Positions 31,395 to 40,559 of a DNA stretch of 64,000 nt are shown here, in pieces; positions within the stretch are counted from its first letter, which is position 1; each line of letters starts with the position of its first letter. The notes below the pieces were generated by a model that was not told where the DNA came from, made no database searches, and worked only from the letters and a program-made list of their open reading frames with translations. The stretch lies in contig NZ_JAEHGD010000001.1 of assembly GCF_016097405.1 (NCBI RefSeq), positions 962,307 through 1,026,306 on the forward strand. The letters run 5' to 3'. Made by a program: the position numbers and the translations under genes. Origin of the DNA: a methane-oxidizing endosymbiont of Gigantopelta aegis (GTDB lineage: Bacteria > Pseudomonadota > Gammaproteobacteria > Methylococcales > Methylomonadaceae).

Positions 31395-31531
31395 AATTAT
31401 TTTCCCCAAACAATGCAAATGTTACACACACTCGCTTCAATATTTGCTATAAAATTATTGTTAGAAACCCCGTCACTGGCTATTCCAGACGGCGGGTGCA
31501 TTATACTTGAATTTACCCAAATGCCACAAGA

Positions 31532-32260
31532 TTATGGCATATACATCCCGCCATTAACGTGAATTGTCTCGCCGGTAATATAAGATGCACCATCTGAGGC
31601 CAGAAACGATACCGCATGAGCAATTTCATCCGGATTCCCCAACCTTCCCAGAGCGATAGATGACAGCAAAGCCTGTTTATGCTCATCTGCCAATGCCTTG
31701 GTCATGTCGGTATCGATAAATCCTGGCGCCACGGTATTGACCGTAATATTACGCGACCCCACCTCTTTAGCCATGGATTTTGCAAACCCCACTATCCCCG
31801 CCTTAGCCGCAGCATAATTGGTTTGCCCAGCATTACCGGTGGCGCCAACCACGGATGAGATATTGATGATACGGCCGCCTTTGGCCTTCATCATGCCACG
31901 CAACACCGCTTTACTCATTCTGAACACCGAAGTCAGATTGGTATTGATAATATCATGCCACTCTTCTTCTTTCATTCGCATCAGCAAATTATCCCGGGTA
32001 ATGCCGGCATTGTTGACCAGCACCACCGGCACACCGTATTCATCATTGATTTTTTTCATCACCTCGGCAATGGAATCCGGGTCGGCGACATTCAAACGCA
32101 AACCTGCGCCATTTTCAGCCAACCAGCCTGAAATAGCCTCTGCGCCGGCATCGCTGGTTGCTGTACCAATCACAAAAAAGCCATCACGCGCCAATCTTTC
32201 GGCAATCGCGCGACCAATCCCCCGACTAGCGCCGGTCACTAATGCAATTTTTTTATCCAT
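31532..32260 (-). CDS. fabG: 3-oxoacyl-ACP reductase
   Basis: FabG reduces 3-oxoacyl-ACP with NADPH. It is a short-chain dehydrogenase with TGASRGIGRAIAERL (cofactor), NNAGITRDNLLMRM, the catalytic Ser in ISSVVGATGN and YAAAKAG with Tyr/Lys, and a C-terminus ITGETIHVNGGMYMP. The ATG at 32260 gives 242 residues and overlaps fabD by 8 bases. Confidence 0.96.
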   Translation of the reverse strand: MDKKIALVTGASRGIGRAIAERLARDGFFVIGTATSDAGAEAISGWLAENGAGLRLNVADPDSIAEVMKKINDEYGVPVVLVNNAGITRDNLLMRMKEEEWHDIINTNLTSVFRMSKAVLRGMMKAKGGRIINISSVVGATGNAGQTNYAAAKAGIVGFAKSMAKEVGSRNITVNTVAPGFIDTDMTKALADEHKQALLSSIALGRLGNPDEIAHAVSFLASDGASYITGETIHVNGGMYMP

Positions 32261-33206
32261 CAATTTGCTCCAGAACTTTTTCCAAGGTCGCCGGATCATA
32301 CATTGTAAAATGACCCAGATCTTTAACGATGCGTCGATTCAGCCCCATCAGCACTTTTCCCGGCCCACATTCAACAATGGCCTGCACGCCCTGATCATGC
32401 ATGAAACGGATCACATCAACCCAACGCACCGACTTGTACAACTGCTCCTGCAAGACACCCTGAATAACTTCAGGCGCGCTATGCGCTGCCACATCAACAT
32501 TATGCAACAATGAAACATGCGGCGACTCTATTTTGATTTCTTGCAGGCGTTCGCCCAGTTTTTCCGCCGCCGGCTTCATCAAAGCACAATGCGACGGCAC
32601 ACTGACGGGTAGTTTTAACGCCCGTTTAGCACCGGCTTCCTTTGCTGCCGCCATCGTGCGCTCCACTGCAGCCACATGCCCTGCAATCACAACCTGCCCG
32701 GGCGCATTGAAATTAGCGGCCGAGACCACCTCATCACCGGCATTTTCAGCACACAGATTGACAACAACATGATCTTCCAAACCAATGATCGCCGCCATCG
32801 CGCCAACCCCCTCTGGCACCGCTTCCTGCATAAATCTGCCGCGATCGGCAACCAGCTTGATGGCATCTCCAAACGCCATAGCATCAGCGCAAACCAAAGC
32901 AGTATATTCACCCAGACTGTGCCCGGCCATCCAAGCCGGTCGCATAATGGTCGAGTCACACCAGACTCGCCAGACTGCCACCCCCGCCGCCAGCATGGCC
33001 GGCTGCGTTTTATCGGTTTGATTCAATTCCTCGGCTGGGCCATTTTGCGTCAGCGCCCATAAATCATAGCCTAGCGCGTCCGACGCTTCCTCAAAAGTTT
33101 GCTTGACGACAGGGTATGCTTCGGCCGCCTCCTTCAACATGCCTACTGACTGCGAACCCTGGCCTGGAAACACAAACGCCAGACCGTAATTTTGTTCATT
33201 TATCAT
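32253..33206 (-). CDS. fabD: Malonyl-CoA:ACP transacylase
   Basis: FabD loads malonyl groups on ACP. The 317 residues have FVFPGQGSQSVGM, the nucleophile Ser97 in GHSLGEYTAL and the catalytic His region VPSHCALMKP. It begins about 200 bases after fabH, and overlaps fabG. That 200-base gap shows no gene. Confidence 0.96.
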   Translation of the reverse strand: MINEQNYGLAFVFPGQGSQSVGMLKEAAEAYPVVKQTFEEASDALGYDLWALTQNGPAEELNQTDKTQPAMLAAGVAVWRVWCDSTIMRPAWMAGHSLGEYTALVCADAMAFGDAIKLVADRGRFMQEAVPEGVGAMAAIIGLEDHVVVNLCAENAGDEVVSAANFNAPGQVVIAGHVAAVERTMAAAKEAGAKRALKLPVSVPSHCALMKPAAEKLGERLQEIKIESPHVSLLHNVDVAAHSAPEVIQGVLQEQLYKSVRWVDVIRFMHDQGVQAIVECGPGKVLMGLNRRIVKDLGHFTMYDPATLEKVLEQIDG

Positions 33207-33410
33207 GATTTCTCCACCATTTGTGTTGTTCGTTCAAAATAACTTAATCTGGTAGCGGGTTAAAACCGTAGCTCACTGAAAAATAATGTTCAGACGCCAG
33301 CAAAAAAACCCTCTTTTTAGATTAAACATTATTGAATCCCTGTGTTTTTTACCGGGGCACACATGACACCCTACGCAGAGTGCAGACATGAACTATCTAC
33401 ACAACATCAG

Positions 33411-34379
33411 TTAATACTTGATCAAGGCCGAACCCCAGGTAAAGCCAGCACCGAAAGCCTCCAGCAAAATCACCTGATCACGCTGAATTCGACCATCTCG
33501 AACCGCTGCATCAAATGCCAATAGCACCGATGCCGACGACGTATTGCCCTGATTTTCCAGCGTCAACACCACCTGCTCCATCGACATTTGCAATTTCCTG
33601 GCCGTTGCCGCAATAATTCGGGTATTAGCCTGGTGCGGCACCAGCCAATCAACGCTATTCTTTTCCAGGTTATTGGCTGCCAGTGTTTCGTCGACAATCC
33701 GGCCCAAGGTATTCACCGCCATCTTGAAAACCTCATTGCCGCGCATGCGAATATACGGCTCTTCGTCCCGTTTGTCTTCTGCTGCTGCTACAGGATTCGG
33801 ACAATAAAGCAAATCTTCGTAAGCGCCATCAGCATGAATATGGGTGGATAAAATCCCAGGCTGCCTTGATGCTTCTAGCAATACGGCACCCGCGCCATCG
33901 CCGAACAGAATACATGTTCCCCGATCAGTCCAGTCCACAATTCGGGAGCAGATTTCAGCCCCTACCACCAAGGCTTTTTTAGCTGTACCGGATTTGATGT
34001 ATTGATCAGCGACACTCAAGGCATAGACCGATCCTGAGCAGGCTGCCTGAATATCGAATGCCGCACAGCCTGAAATACCGAGACGTCGCTGCAATAAACA
34101 CGCCGTGCTAGGATAAACCCGATCCGGCGTTCCTGTTGCAACGATAATCAAATCGATGTCTTTTGCATCGACACCGGCCATATCAATAGCGCGCCGCGCC
34201 GCAATTTCAGCCATGCTGGAGGCGGTTTCTTCCGGCCCGGCGATCCGGCGACTTTTTATACCTGTACGCTCGACAATCCAACTATCCGAGGTATCGACCG
34301 TTTCCGAAATATCATGATTCGTGCGAACCTGCTCCGGCAAATAACCTCCGGTTCCGCTAATTCTTGCATATTGCATCAA
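33411..34379 (-). CDS. fabH: Beta-ketoacyl-ACP synthase III
   Basis: FabH starts fatty-acid synthesis by condensing acetyl-CoA with malonyl-ACP. The 322-residue thiolase-fold enzyme has Cys114 in [12 protein letters not shown], His in VPHQANTRI and Asn in [10 protein letters not shown], the C-H-N triad. The start overlaps the plsX stop by four bases. Confidence 0.96.
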   Translation of the reverse strand: MMQYARISGTGGYLPEQVRTNHDISETVDTSDSWIVERTGIKSRRIAGPEETASSMAEIAARRAIDMAGVDAKDIDLIIVATGTPDRVYPSTACLLQRRLGISGCAAFDIQAACSGSVYALSVADQYIKSGTAKKALVVGAEICSRIVDWTDRGTCILFGDGAGAVLLEASRQPGILSTHIHADGAYEDLLYCPNPVAAAEDKRDEEPYIRMRGNEVFKMAVNTLGRIVDETLAANNLEKNSVDWLVPHQANTRIIAATARKLQMSMEQVVLTLENQGNTSSASVLLAFDAAVRDGRIQRDQVILLEAFGAGFTWGSALIKY

Positions 34380-35404
34380 TCAAACTCCTGTTGCGCCAGC
34401 GCACGTTCAACTTTATCGCTGATTTTTCGGGTCACGTCTTGTTGTATTTCCACTTCGGCCAAATGAATCGCCGTTTCAAAAGCCAGTACATCTGCACCGC
34501 CATGACTTTTAATCACCAACCCTCGCAAACCGACGAAACTGGCTCCATTATAAAGTCTCGGGTCGATACTGTCCTTAAATGATTTCAACACAGGATAAGC
34601 GACAAGGCCTGCCAGTTTCGTCCACATATTCTTATTGAAAGACTGCTTCAACTTAAGGCCAATCATTTTGGCCGCACCCTCAATCGACTTCAGTGCAACA
34701 TTGCCGACGAAACCATCGGTGACAATTAAGTCCACATCCACAGAACCGGCGTTAATCGAATCACCTTCGACAAAACCAATATAATTCAGACTGGCATTTT
34801 CCAAAAGGCGGGCGGCTGATTTAACCTGCTCATTACCCTTGACATCTTCTTCACCGATATTCAGCAAACCAACTTTGGGTTGTTCGATGTTTTCCACAGC
34901 CTTGACAACTTCCTCTCCCATGATGGCGAATTGAAAAAGCTGCCTGGCAGTACAATCAACATTTCCACCCAAATCCAGCATATGCGTATGACCATGAATA
35001 GAAGGTAAGGTTGAAATAATCGCAGGCCGCTCGATCCCTGGAATCATCTTGAGCACAAAGCGTGCCGTCGCCATCAGAGCACCGGTATTTCCCGCACTGA
35101 CACAGGCATCTACCACACCCTCTTTAACCAGATTAATGGCGACACGCATCGAAGAGTCTTTTTTGTTTTTCAAGGCTTTTTGTGGGGATTCATCCATTGC
35201 CACAATCTGTGAAGCATGTTGAATCGTGAGCCTGTTTTTATAAGTATCTAGTGCATCACCCAGACACGCCTTGATTTGCACCTCATCCCCAACCAATACC
35301 AGTTTTAAATCGGGATTAGCCTGTAAACAATTTAGCGATGCTGGAATGGTTGTCGCCAAACCATGATCGCCCCCCATCGCATCGATTGAAATAGTTGTCG
35401 TCAC
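34376..35404 (-). CDS. plsX: Phosphate acyltransferase PlsX
   Basis: PlsX makes acyl-phosphate from acyl-ACP for phospholipid synthesis. The 342 residues begin [13 protein letters not shown] and have [32 protein letters not shown] and [11 protein letters not shown], all family motifs. It sits between rpmF and fabH, as in most gammaproteobacteria. Confidence 0.96.
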   Translation of the reverse strand: MTTTISIDAMGGDHGLATTIPASLNCLQANPDLKLVLVGDEVQIKACLGDALDTYKNRLTIQHASQIVAMDESPQKALKNKKDSSMRVAINLVKEGVVDACVSAGNTGALMATARFVLKMIPGIERPAIISTLPSIHGHTHMLDLGGNVDCTARQLFQFAIMGEEVVKAVENIEQPKVGLLNIGEEDVKGNEQVKSAARLLENASLNYIGFVEGDSINAGSVDVDLIVTDGFVGNVALKSIEGAAKMIGLKLKQSFNKNMWTKLAGLVAYPVLKSFKDSIDPRLYNGASFVGLRGLVIKSHGGADVLAFETAIHLAEVEIQQDVTRKISDKVERALAQQEFD

Positions 35405-35503
35405 GCCTGCTCGTTACTCCGAAATTCGTTTCATTCGAATTTAATCCGAGCTGATTTTCAAAAAATCAGGCCAGATTCCCCTTGAAACAGTCAGAAAAAG
35501 AAA

Positions 35504-35522
35504 CGGCCTGCATTGCAGGCCG
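35504..35522 (-). terminator. Rho-independent terminator after rpmF
   Basis: The palindrome CGGCCTGCATTGCAGGCCG lies 30 bases after the rpmF stop. On the minus strand it is followed by TTTCTTTTTC. It may partly separate yceD-rpmF from plsX-fab expression. Confidence 0.75.
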
Positions 35523-35551
35523 GTCTCGTTGTTCTATTGAACGCTGTCGAT

Positions 35552-35734
35552 TTAGTCTTCTTCGTTCACAGCGACAATCTGACGACCTTTATAAAAACCA
35601 TCAGGCGTCATATGATGGCGTAGATGCATTTCACCAGTTAATGGGTCTTGCGATAATGTTTTAGAACGTAATGCATCATGCGAACGACGTTGACCACATC
35701 TTGAACGGGTCACTTTACTTTTTTGAACGGCCAT
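35552..35734 (-). CDS. rpmF: 50S ribosomal protein L32
   Basis: L32 is a small large-subunit protein. The 60 residues begin [22 protein letters not shown] and continue in the usual basic pattern. The first zinc-site cysteine region (normally CxxC) is reduced here, as in many gammaproteobacterial L32 proteins. It directly abuts yceD. Confidence 0.95.
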   Translation of the reverse strand: MAVQKSKVTRSRCGQRRSHDALRSKTLSQDPLTGEMHLRHHMTPDGFYKGRQIVAVNEED

Positions 35735-36253
35735 CTAAGAGTCTCCAGTATTTTTAAGTTGTGCCAAAATAGAAAAAGGGTTGTCAGATCTAATTGTTGA
35801 ATCTTCCGTTTTTTTAGCCTGTGCCTTCTGCTTGACCAGACATTCATGTCTATGTCGTGGAAAATCGGGCAATGCCAGAAGAATTTCGTCTTCGACAATA
35901 TCTTTCAAGGCTAAGGTGTCCTCTTCCAGCCATAAAGGATCAAATTCCTCAGCCAATCTATTGGCTTGTTCATCCGAGGAAACAACCCCCAAATTAACCG
36001 GAATATCCAACGCCCACGATAGATTTTTCAAGCAGCTTTGGCAAACTAAGGTTAATTCCGCCTTGATATGCCCTTGTACGGTTGCCACCCGACCTTTTTT
36101 TTCAAAGGCGAAATCGATCGCCACATCGCCCGCGTTGGCCGCCAGTTTTTCAGCCAGCCGAGAAAACCCACTGATCGGTATCCGGCCAATGGTTTCCCTA
36201 CGCTGTTCCGCATAAAGGATGGGGTCTATAAATTCAGGCAATCTATCCAACAT
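35735..36253 (-). CDS. yceD: YceD/DUF177 family protein (large ribosomal RNA accumulation protein)
   Basis: YceD is linked to 23S rRNA accumulation and is usually co-transcribed with rpmF. The 172 residues have the family's CQSCL motif (about residues 72-76) and the acidic LALKDIVEDEILLALP segment. It ends one base before rpmF starts. A candidate promoter is placed so close to the ATG that the transcript may have almost no leader. Confidence 0.88.
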   Translation of the reverse strand: MLDRLPEFIDPILYAEQRRETIGRIPISGFSRLAEKLAANAGDVAIDFAFEKKGRVATVQGHIKAELTLVCQSCLKNLSWALDIPVNLGVVSSDEQANRLAEEFDPLWLEEDTLALKDIVEDEILLALPDFPRHRHECLVKQKAQAKKTEDSTIRSDNPFSILAQLKNTGDS

Positions 36254-36262
36254 AACTTCGGA

Positions 36263-36291
36263 ATGATATACGTTATTCTATTTATCGTCAA
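36263..36291 (-). promoter_or_regulatory. Candidate sigma-70 promoter for yceD-rpmF
   Basis: On the minus strand, TTGACG (36286-36291) and TATCAT (36263-36268) are 17 bases apart, a good match to consensus. The predicted transcription start would fall within a few bases of the yceD ATG. Confidence 0.5.
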
Positions 36292-36421
36292 CACGTTTGC
36301 CGGCTTCAATCAAAAATACCACGAGTGCAACCCTCTTTAAGTCCGCTACTCCATTCACACCAAGGTATTTTCGATAAATCGATAAGACTCATCACTACCA
36401 TAGAGCGCATTGTTGAACCAT

Positions 36422-36603
36422 CTATTCAGCACTCAGGTTCTTTAGAATTTTTCTTGCCAATTGCTCTTTTATTTCTTTATGCCGTGGAATTGCTTCAACA
36501 GCACACCATTTCTGGGATTTATCCAAAGAGAATGCGATCCGCCTTCCCGCTTCAAATAGCAGCCCGCGACTCTCAATTTTTGCTCCAAATCCCTTCGCTT
36601 CAT
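36422..36603 (-). pseudogene. hicA: hicA-like toxin gene with frameshift
   Basis: HicA toxins are small double-stranded-RNA-binding-fold mRNA interferases. The frame from the ATG at 36603 (overlapping the hicB stop, ATGA) reads MKRRDLEQKLRVAGCYLKRE then GGSHSLWINPRNG, with His24 as the expected catalytic residue. It then runs into nonsense. The expected C-terminus, EAIPRHKEIKEQLARKIL, is in another frame from about 36502 to 36422. One missing base (or two extra) near 36500-36504 explains this. The only uninterrupted frame over the 3' part starts with unrelated residues. A sequence error is possible. Confidence 0.8.
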
Positions 36604-36821
36604 GCAACCTGTACCTTGTCACGAATGACATCTTCAGGTAAGCCTCGAAGAATATCTTCCCTGCGGTCTTCCAATATCAATTCGATAGCGTCTCTAAGAT
36701 TATTTTTTGCCTCTTCTATTGTCTCACCTTGCCCATTTGCCCCGGGTATCTCTGGACAAATTGCCCAATACCCGCCCTCGCTTGCCTTTTCTATAATAGC
36801 TGTAAATTCAGCCTTCATCAT
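36600..36821 (-). CDS. hicB: HicB-like antitoxin
   Basis: HicB antitoxins have a partly degraded RNase-H fold that binds HicA. The 73-residue protein begins MMKAEFTAIIEKASEGGYWA and has the CPEIPGANGQGETIEEAKNN motif of the family. A C-terminal DNA-binding domain is short or absent. A GGAGA site precedes the ATG pair. It overlaps hicA by four bases. Because hicA looks broken, the antitoxin may be an orphan. Confidence 0.85.
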   Translation of the reverse strand: MMKAEFTAIIEKASEGGYWAICPEIPGANGQGETIEEAKNNLRDAIELILEDRREDILRGLPEDVIRDKVQVA

Positions 36822-36901
36822 TGTCTCCTGGTTTAATTCTGGGACTGATATTCAAATAGCTTGTTCATCGCCCAGAATATTTTTGTTATATCAAAAACTT
36901 A

Positions 36902-37678
36902 TTAATCCAAGAATACAGCACGAGAAACATTTTTAGCCTGCGACAGGCCACGAACTTGGTCCCAGCCTTTGACGTCTTTCAAAATCGTTGCCTCAAAATT
37001 CGCACCACTGACGTCAGCTCCCATCAGGTTGCTGCTGGTCAAATCGGCCTGCTGCAAATTAGCATCCTTTAACACCGCAGAACGTAAATCGGCCACATGA
37101 ATAACCGCCTTTTTCAAATTAGCCCGGGTCAAGTCCGCAAACATCAGCATCGCCCGGCTCAAATCGGCTCCAGTCAAATCTGCATCAACCAGCTTGACCT
37201 TCTTCAGACTAACACGCATCAAGCCCATAGGTTGATTTTTCATATCCGCGCCCCAGCGCACATTGCGCAAATTAGCGCCGGTCAAATCAGAATTATCCAG
37301 ATTGGCAATGACCCGACTGCCTGAAAAATCAACATTTTTCAGATTACAGCGCATCATGCTAACCGCAAAAATACTCACCTTCGATAAATCGGCACCTTCA
37401 AAATTAGCGCCAACCATCACGGTCAAATCCAGATTCAAGCCTGACAAATTACTATGACTCAAATTAGCCCGGCGCAAATCTGCACCCCATAAATCCGCCT
37501 GCCGAAAGTCCAGTCCCGACAAATCCAGGCCAGTTAAATCTTTCCGTCTCAAATTGACTTTTTCACCCGGCCTGACGTTTTCAAGCAGCTTAACAACTTG
37601 CTCACGACTTAATTCTGCCGCCATCACCGCATTGAAGGCAACGCACAAGGCGACCGATAACAATGTTTTAAATATCAT
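36902..37678 (-). CDS. Secreted pentapeptide-repeat protein
   Basis: The ATG at 37678 gives a protein with a clear signal peptide (MIFKTLLSVALCVAFNAVMA|AEL). About 200 residues of A(D/N)Lxx pentapeptide repeats follow, predicted to form a right-handed beta-helix (for example LDLSGLDFRQADLWGADLRR and ADLTGADLSRAMLMFADLTR). It is likely periplasmic. Function is unknown; such repeats serve in protein binding or DNA mimicry. It lies 19 bases downstream of the potassium-channel gene and probably shares its transcript. Confidence 0.85.
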   Translation of the reverse strand: MIFKTLLSVALCVAFNAVMAAELSREQVVKLLENVRPGEKVNLRRKDLTGLDLSGLDFRQADLWGADLRRANLSHSNLSGLNLDLTVMVGANFEGADLSKVSIFAVSMMRCNLKNVDFSGSRVIANLDNSDLTGANLRNVRWGADMKNQPMGLMRVSLKKVKLVDADLTGADLSRAMLMFADLTRANLKKAVIHVADLRSAVLKDANLQQADLTSSNLMGADVSGANFEATILKDVKGWDQVRGLSQAKNVSRAVFLD

Positions 37679-37697
37679 GGTTTTATCCTCTTTTAGA

Positions 37698-38558
37698 TTA
37701 TTCTGTCTCGTCATCAGCCAATGCATGACCACAAATCCTGCAAAAATTAGCGTCGAATTCGTGCCCTACCGCGCCGCAGTCCGAACAGGCGTTATTATTG
37801 ATTGTACGCTTCACCTTGATCAGCTCCGCGCTGTAAATTCCGGTCGGCACCGCAATAATGCCATAACCGACGATCATCATCAGCGATGCAACCATCTGTC
37901 CTACCACGGTTTGTGGCGCAATATCACCATAACCTACGGTGGTCATCGTCACAATCGCCCAATACACCGACCTTGGAATGCTGGTGAAGCCTGCCTCACT
38001 CCCCTCGACGACATACATGACCGAGCCAAAAATGATAACCAATGTCCCCACTGCATACAAAAATATCAGAATTTTTTGCCGACTCTGGCTCAACGCGACC
38101 AACAAAACCTGCGCCTCGCCCATATATTCGGACAATTTGAGCACCCGGAAAATGCGCAACAGACGCAAAACCCGGATCATCAGCATATACTTGATCCCCG
38201 GAAATAAAAATACCAGATAGGTCGGAATAATGGCCAGAAAATCAACCACACCAAAAAAGCTGCGCAGATAAAGCCAGGGCTTACGGACACACAGCAAACG
38301 CAGAATAAATTCGATACTGAATAGAAGAGTAAAAAACCATTCCAGCGTATAAAACCATTGTCCAAATCGCGCCTGCAAACTGCCGACACTGCCCAGCATA
38401 ACCGCTAACACACTGACCAGAATACAGGCAATCAAAACCAGATCGAAGGCTTTAGCCAAGGGTGTTTCTACACCAAAAATAATTTCATGCAGCTTTTCCC
38501 GCCAACCTGAAAAAGGTTCACCTTCATTATAATGCGTTTTTTTCCGCCTTCTCGTCAT
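37698..38558 (-). CDS. Voltage-gated potassium channel with C-terminal zinc ribbon
   Basis: A Kv-type channel subunit of 286 residues. S1-S4 lie at about 35-140; S4 carries positive residues every third position (Arg129, 132, 135, 138, Lys141 in RVLRLLRIFRVLKL). S5, pore and S6 follow at about 160-245, with the selectivity filter TVGYGD at 207-212. The short cytoplasmic tail ends in a four-cysteine zinc ribbon (Cys258, 261, 273, 276), which is unusual. It probably sets membrane potential or potassium leak. Confidence 0.9.
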   Translation of the reverse strand: MTRRRKKTHYNEGEPFSGWREKLHEIIFGVETPLAKAFDLVLIACILVSVLAVMLGSVGSLQARFGQWFYTLEWFFTLLFSIEFILRLLCVRKPWLYLRSFFGVVDFLAIIPTYLVFLFPGIKYMLMIRVLRLLRIFRVLKLSEYMGEAQVLLVALSQSRQKILIFLYAVGTLVIIFGSVMYVVEGSEAGFTSIPRSVYWAIVTMTTVGYGDIAPQTVVGQMVASLMMIVGYGIIAVPTGIYSAELIKVKRTINNNACSDCGAVGHEFDANFCRICGHALADDETE

Positions 38559-38559
38559 G

Positions 38560-39138
38560 CTATCGCGTATCAGCGCCCAAAGCCAAAACCAATTGCTGCC
38601 CTAACCGCAAAATCGCCTGTCGTTGTGCGTCATCTTTCATAACATCATCGTCCCAGCCTTTCGCGGCAAAGGAGACGGCCTGCTGCTCGGCCAAAACATT
38701 GACACCTAAATTACTCAACAATATACGCAAGAACATCAATCCACGAACACCGCCCAACGCACCCGGCGATGTCGCCATAATGGCCGCATATTTGCCGCGA
38801 AATGCCAATAATGGCGCTTCATCCGCTTGCTGTTTACGTGAGGCCCAATCCAGCATATTTTTTAATACCGGCGTAAACATGCCATTATATTCCGGTGACG
38901 CGATCAAAAAACCATCGTGAGCCATTAATAATGCCTTAAACGCCAGTGCCGCATCAGGAATGCCCTGTTCGGCTTCCAGATCGGCGTTATACAAGGGGAC
39001 ATCGTAATCGGCCAACTGAATAATCGTCACGTCGGCGCCGGCTGCCATCGCCCCTTCGGCCGCGACAGCCACCAGCTTCTGATTAAACGAAGCCTTCCGG
39101 TTACTGCCGGAAAATGCCAGAATTTTAGTCTTGCTCAT
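38560..39138 (-). CDS. NADPH-dependent FMN reductase family protein
   Basis: A flavodoxin-fold reductase of 192 residues. The N-terminal FMN phosphate loop is FSGSNRKASFNQKL, and the second signature is ASPEYNGMFTPVLKNMLDW. Members reduce quinones, azo dyes or chromate with NAD(P)H; the natural substrate here is not shown. It lies one base upstream of the potassium-channel gene and 12 bases downstream of the PRPP-synthetase-like gene, so these genes probably form one transcript. Confidence 0.88.
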   Translation of the reverse strand: MSKTKILAFSGSNRKASFNQKLVAVAAEGAMAAGADVTIIQLADYDVPLYNADLEAEQGIPDAALAFKALLMAHDGFLIASPEYNGMFTPVLKNMLDWASRKQQADEAPLLAFRGKYAAIMATSPGALGGVRGLMFLRILLSNLGVNVLAEQQAVSFAAKGWDDDVMKDDAQRQAILRLGQQLVLALGADTR

Positions 39139-39150
39139 GGAAAAAACCTT

Positions 39151-40026
39151 TCATTGAAGATTCAAAAGCGCTTGCGCCAGTCGCTGCGCTAGATAGATAC
39201 AGGCTGTTTTATGCGTCACACTATCGCAGCTCCAGACTTGTTTAATGCCCGCCTGATACAATGCTGTTTCTGCATCGCCACAAAACAACGGATGTGTGAC
39301 GGCTGCATAAACCTCAGAAGCGCCCGCTTTTTGCAATAATACCGCGGCCTGAATCAACGTGCGACCGGTACTGAGCACATCATCAACCAACACCACCGGT
39401 CTACCGCAAAAATCGTACTCTGGCAGCGTAACAACAACATTTTTATCACCTAACCGCTGTTTATGAGCCACCGCATAGTCAAAACCGGTTTGCTCGGCAA
39501 TAGCACTGACCCACTGCTTCGATTCTGTATCAGGCCCTAACAGCACGGCCGAAACAAACTGCTGCCGCAAAAACACACCAATATCGGCGGCGGCCGTTAA
39601 GGTGATCGCATTCTCCAAGGGAATGGCTTCAGATAAGCGCTGAATACGATGCAAATGGGGGTCAACCGTAATCACATCATCAAATAATTCAGCCAACAGA
39701 CGGCCAATAATCTTCTGACTCACCGCCTCACCCGGCCGATTCGCAATATCCTGCCTCATATAGCATAAATAGGGCGCTACTAGGGTCAAGCGTTTTGCCC
39801 CCAGCTCTCTGGCCGTTTCCGCCGTCAACAGCAATTCGATCAACTTATCGTTTGGCTGATTCAAACTGCGACAAATCACCACATGTTCAGCTAAATCGGT
39901 CGGCAGCCGTACCAAGCTCTCACCATCCGGAAAATGGTGACACTCGATGATATGGCAATCTCTGTCAAGTACCGCCGCCAGGCGTTCAGATTGTGCTTGA
40001 TATTCGGAAAACGTCAGTATTTGCAT
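39151..40026 (-). CDS. Ribose-phosphate pyrophosphokinase-like protein
   Basis: A type I phosphoribosyltransferase-fold protein of 291 residues resembling PRPP synthetase. It has HHFPDGESLVRLP, the YMRQDIANRPGEAVSQ loop, DPHLHRIQ (metal/ATP site) and the PRPP loop VVLVDDVLSTGRTL. It is shorter than housekeeping Prs (about 315) and more like divergent or archaeal-type forms. It may be a second PRPP synthase or a related enzyme. It is divergent from the DUF1931 gene. Confidence 0.82.
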   Translation of the reverse strand: MQILTFSEYQAQSERLAAVLDRDCHIIECHHFPDGESLVRLPTDLAEHVVICRSLNQPNDKLIELLLTAETARELGAKRLTLVAPYLCYMRQDIANRPGEAVSQKIIGRLLAELFDDVITVDPHLHRIQRLSEAIPLENAITLTAAADIGVFLRQQFVSAVLLGPDTESKQWVSAIAEQTGFDYAVAHKQRLGDKNVVVTLPEYDFCGRPVVLVDDVLSTGRTLIQAAVLLQKAGASEVYAAVTHPLFCGDAETALYQAGIKQVWSCDSVTHKTACIYLAQRLAQALLNLQ

Positions 40027-40112
40027 CGCAAGAAATCAATTGAAGAGATCAATACTCTCATCATCCCAGAAAACGAACACGGCTGACAAGCAATCCTTTA
40101 ACCTCAATAACC

Positions 40113-40140
40113 TTGTTTTTATGAATGCTATCCCCATAAT
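40113..40140 (+). promoter_or_regulatory. Candidate promoter of the DUF1931 gene
   Basis: TTGTTT (40113-40118) and CATAAT (40135-40140) with a 16-base spacer lie about 50 bases before the ATG. An AGGAAT ribosome site is also present. Only a fair match to consensus. Confidence 0.4.
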
Positions 40141-40559
40141 AACAGTGCAAGTAATTTATAAAATCATAACAACATAAGGAATAAGACTATGGTAATGGCA
40201 GTTAAACAATTTGAAAAAATTTTTCGGGAAAGCGCATCGTTAGACATCGACAAAAATGATATCAAACGTCTCGAAGACTTTGTCAATCAACGTGTTTATG
40301 ACCTGATGATACGCGCACAAGCCAATGCAAAAGCCAATGGCAGGGACATTATCCAAGCGCAAGACATTCCGGTGACAAAGGGGCTACAAGAACAAATCCA
40401 GTATTTTAAAGGCTTAGACGAAGAACTCAACTTAAGCGTTATTCTTGAAAGCCTGGCGAAACTTCCGCCTCTGTCTCTAGATTATAGCGAAGAAGCCGAA
40501 CAGAAATTACCGGAAATAGCCGGCGCTATCACCGTAAGTGTGGCTAAGTTGTTTAAAAT

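Noticed and set aside
36325-36936. A 203-codon plus-strand frame over the hicA/hicB region
   Set aside because: The minus strand encodes recognisable HicB and HicA sequence with an ATGA overlap; the plus frame has low-complexity composition.
37554-38207. A 217-codon plus-strand frame opposite the pentapeptide and channel genes
   Set aside because: Antisense to repeat-rich and membrane-coding sequence, with His/Asn-rich nonsense composition.
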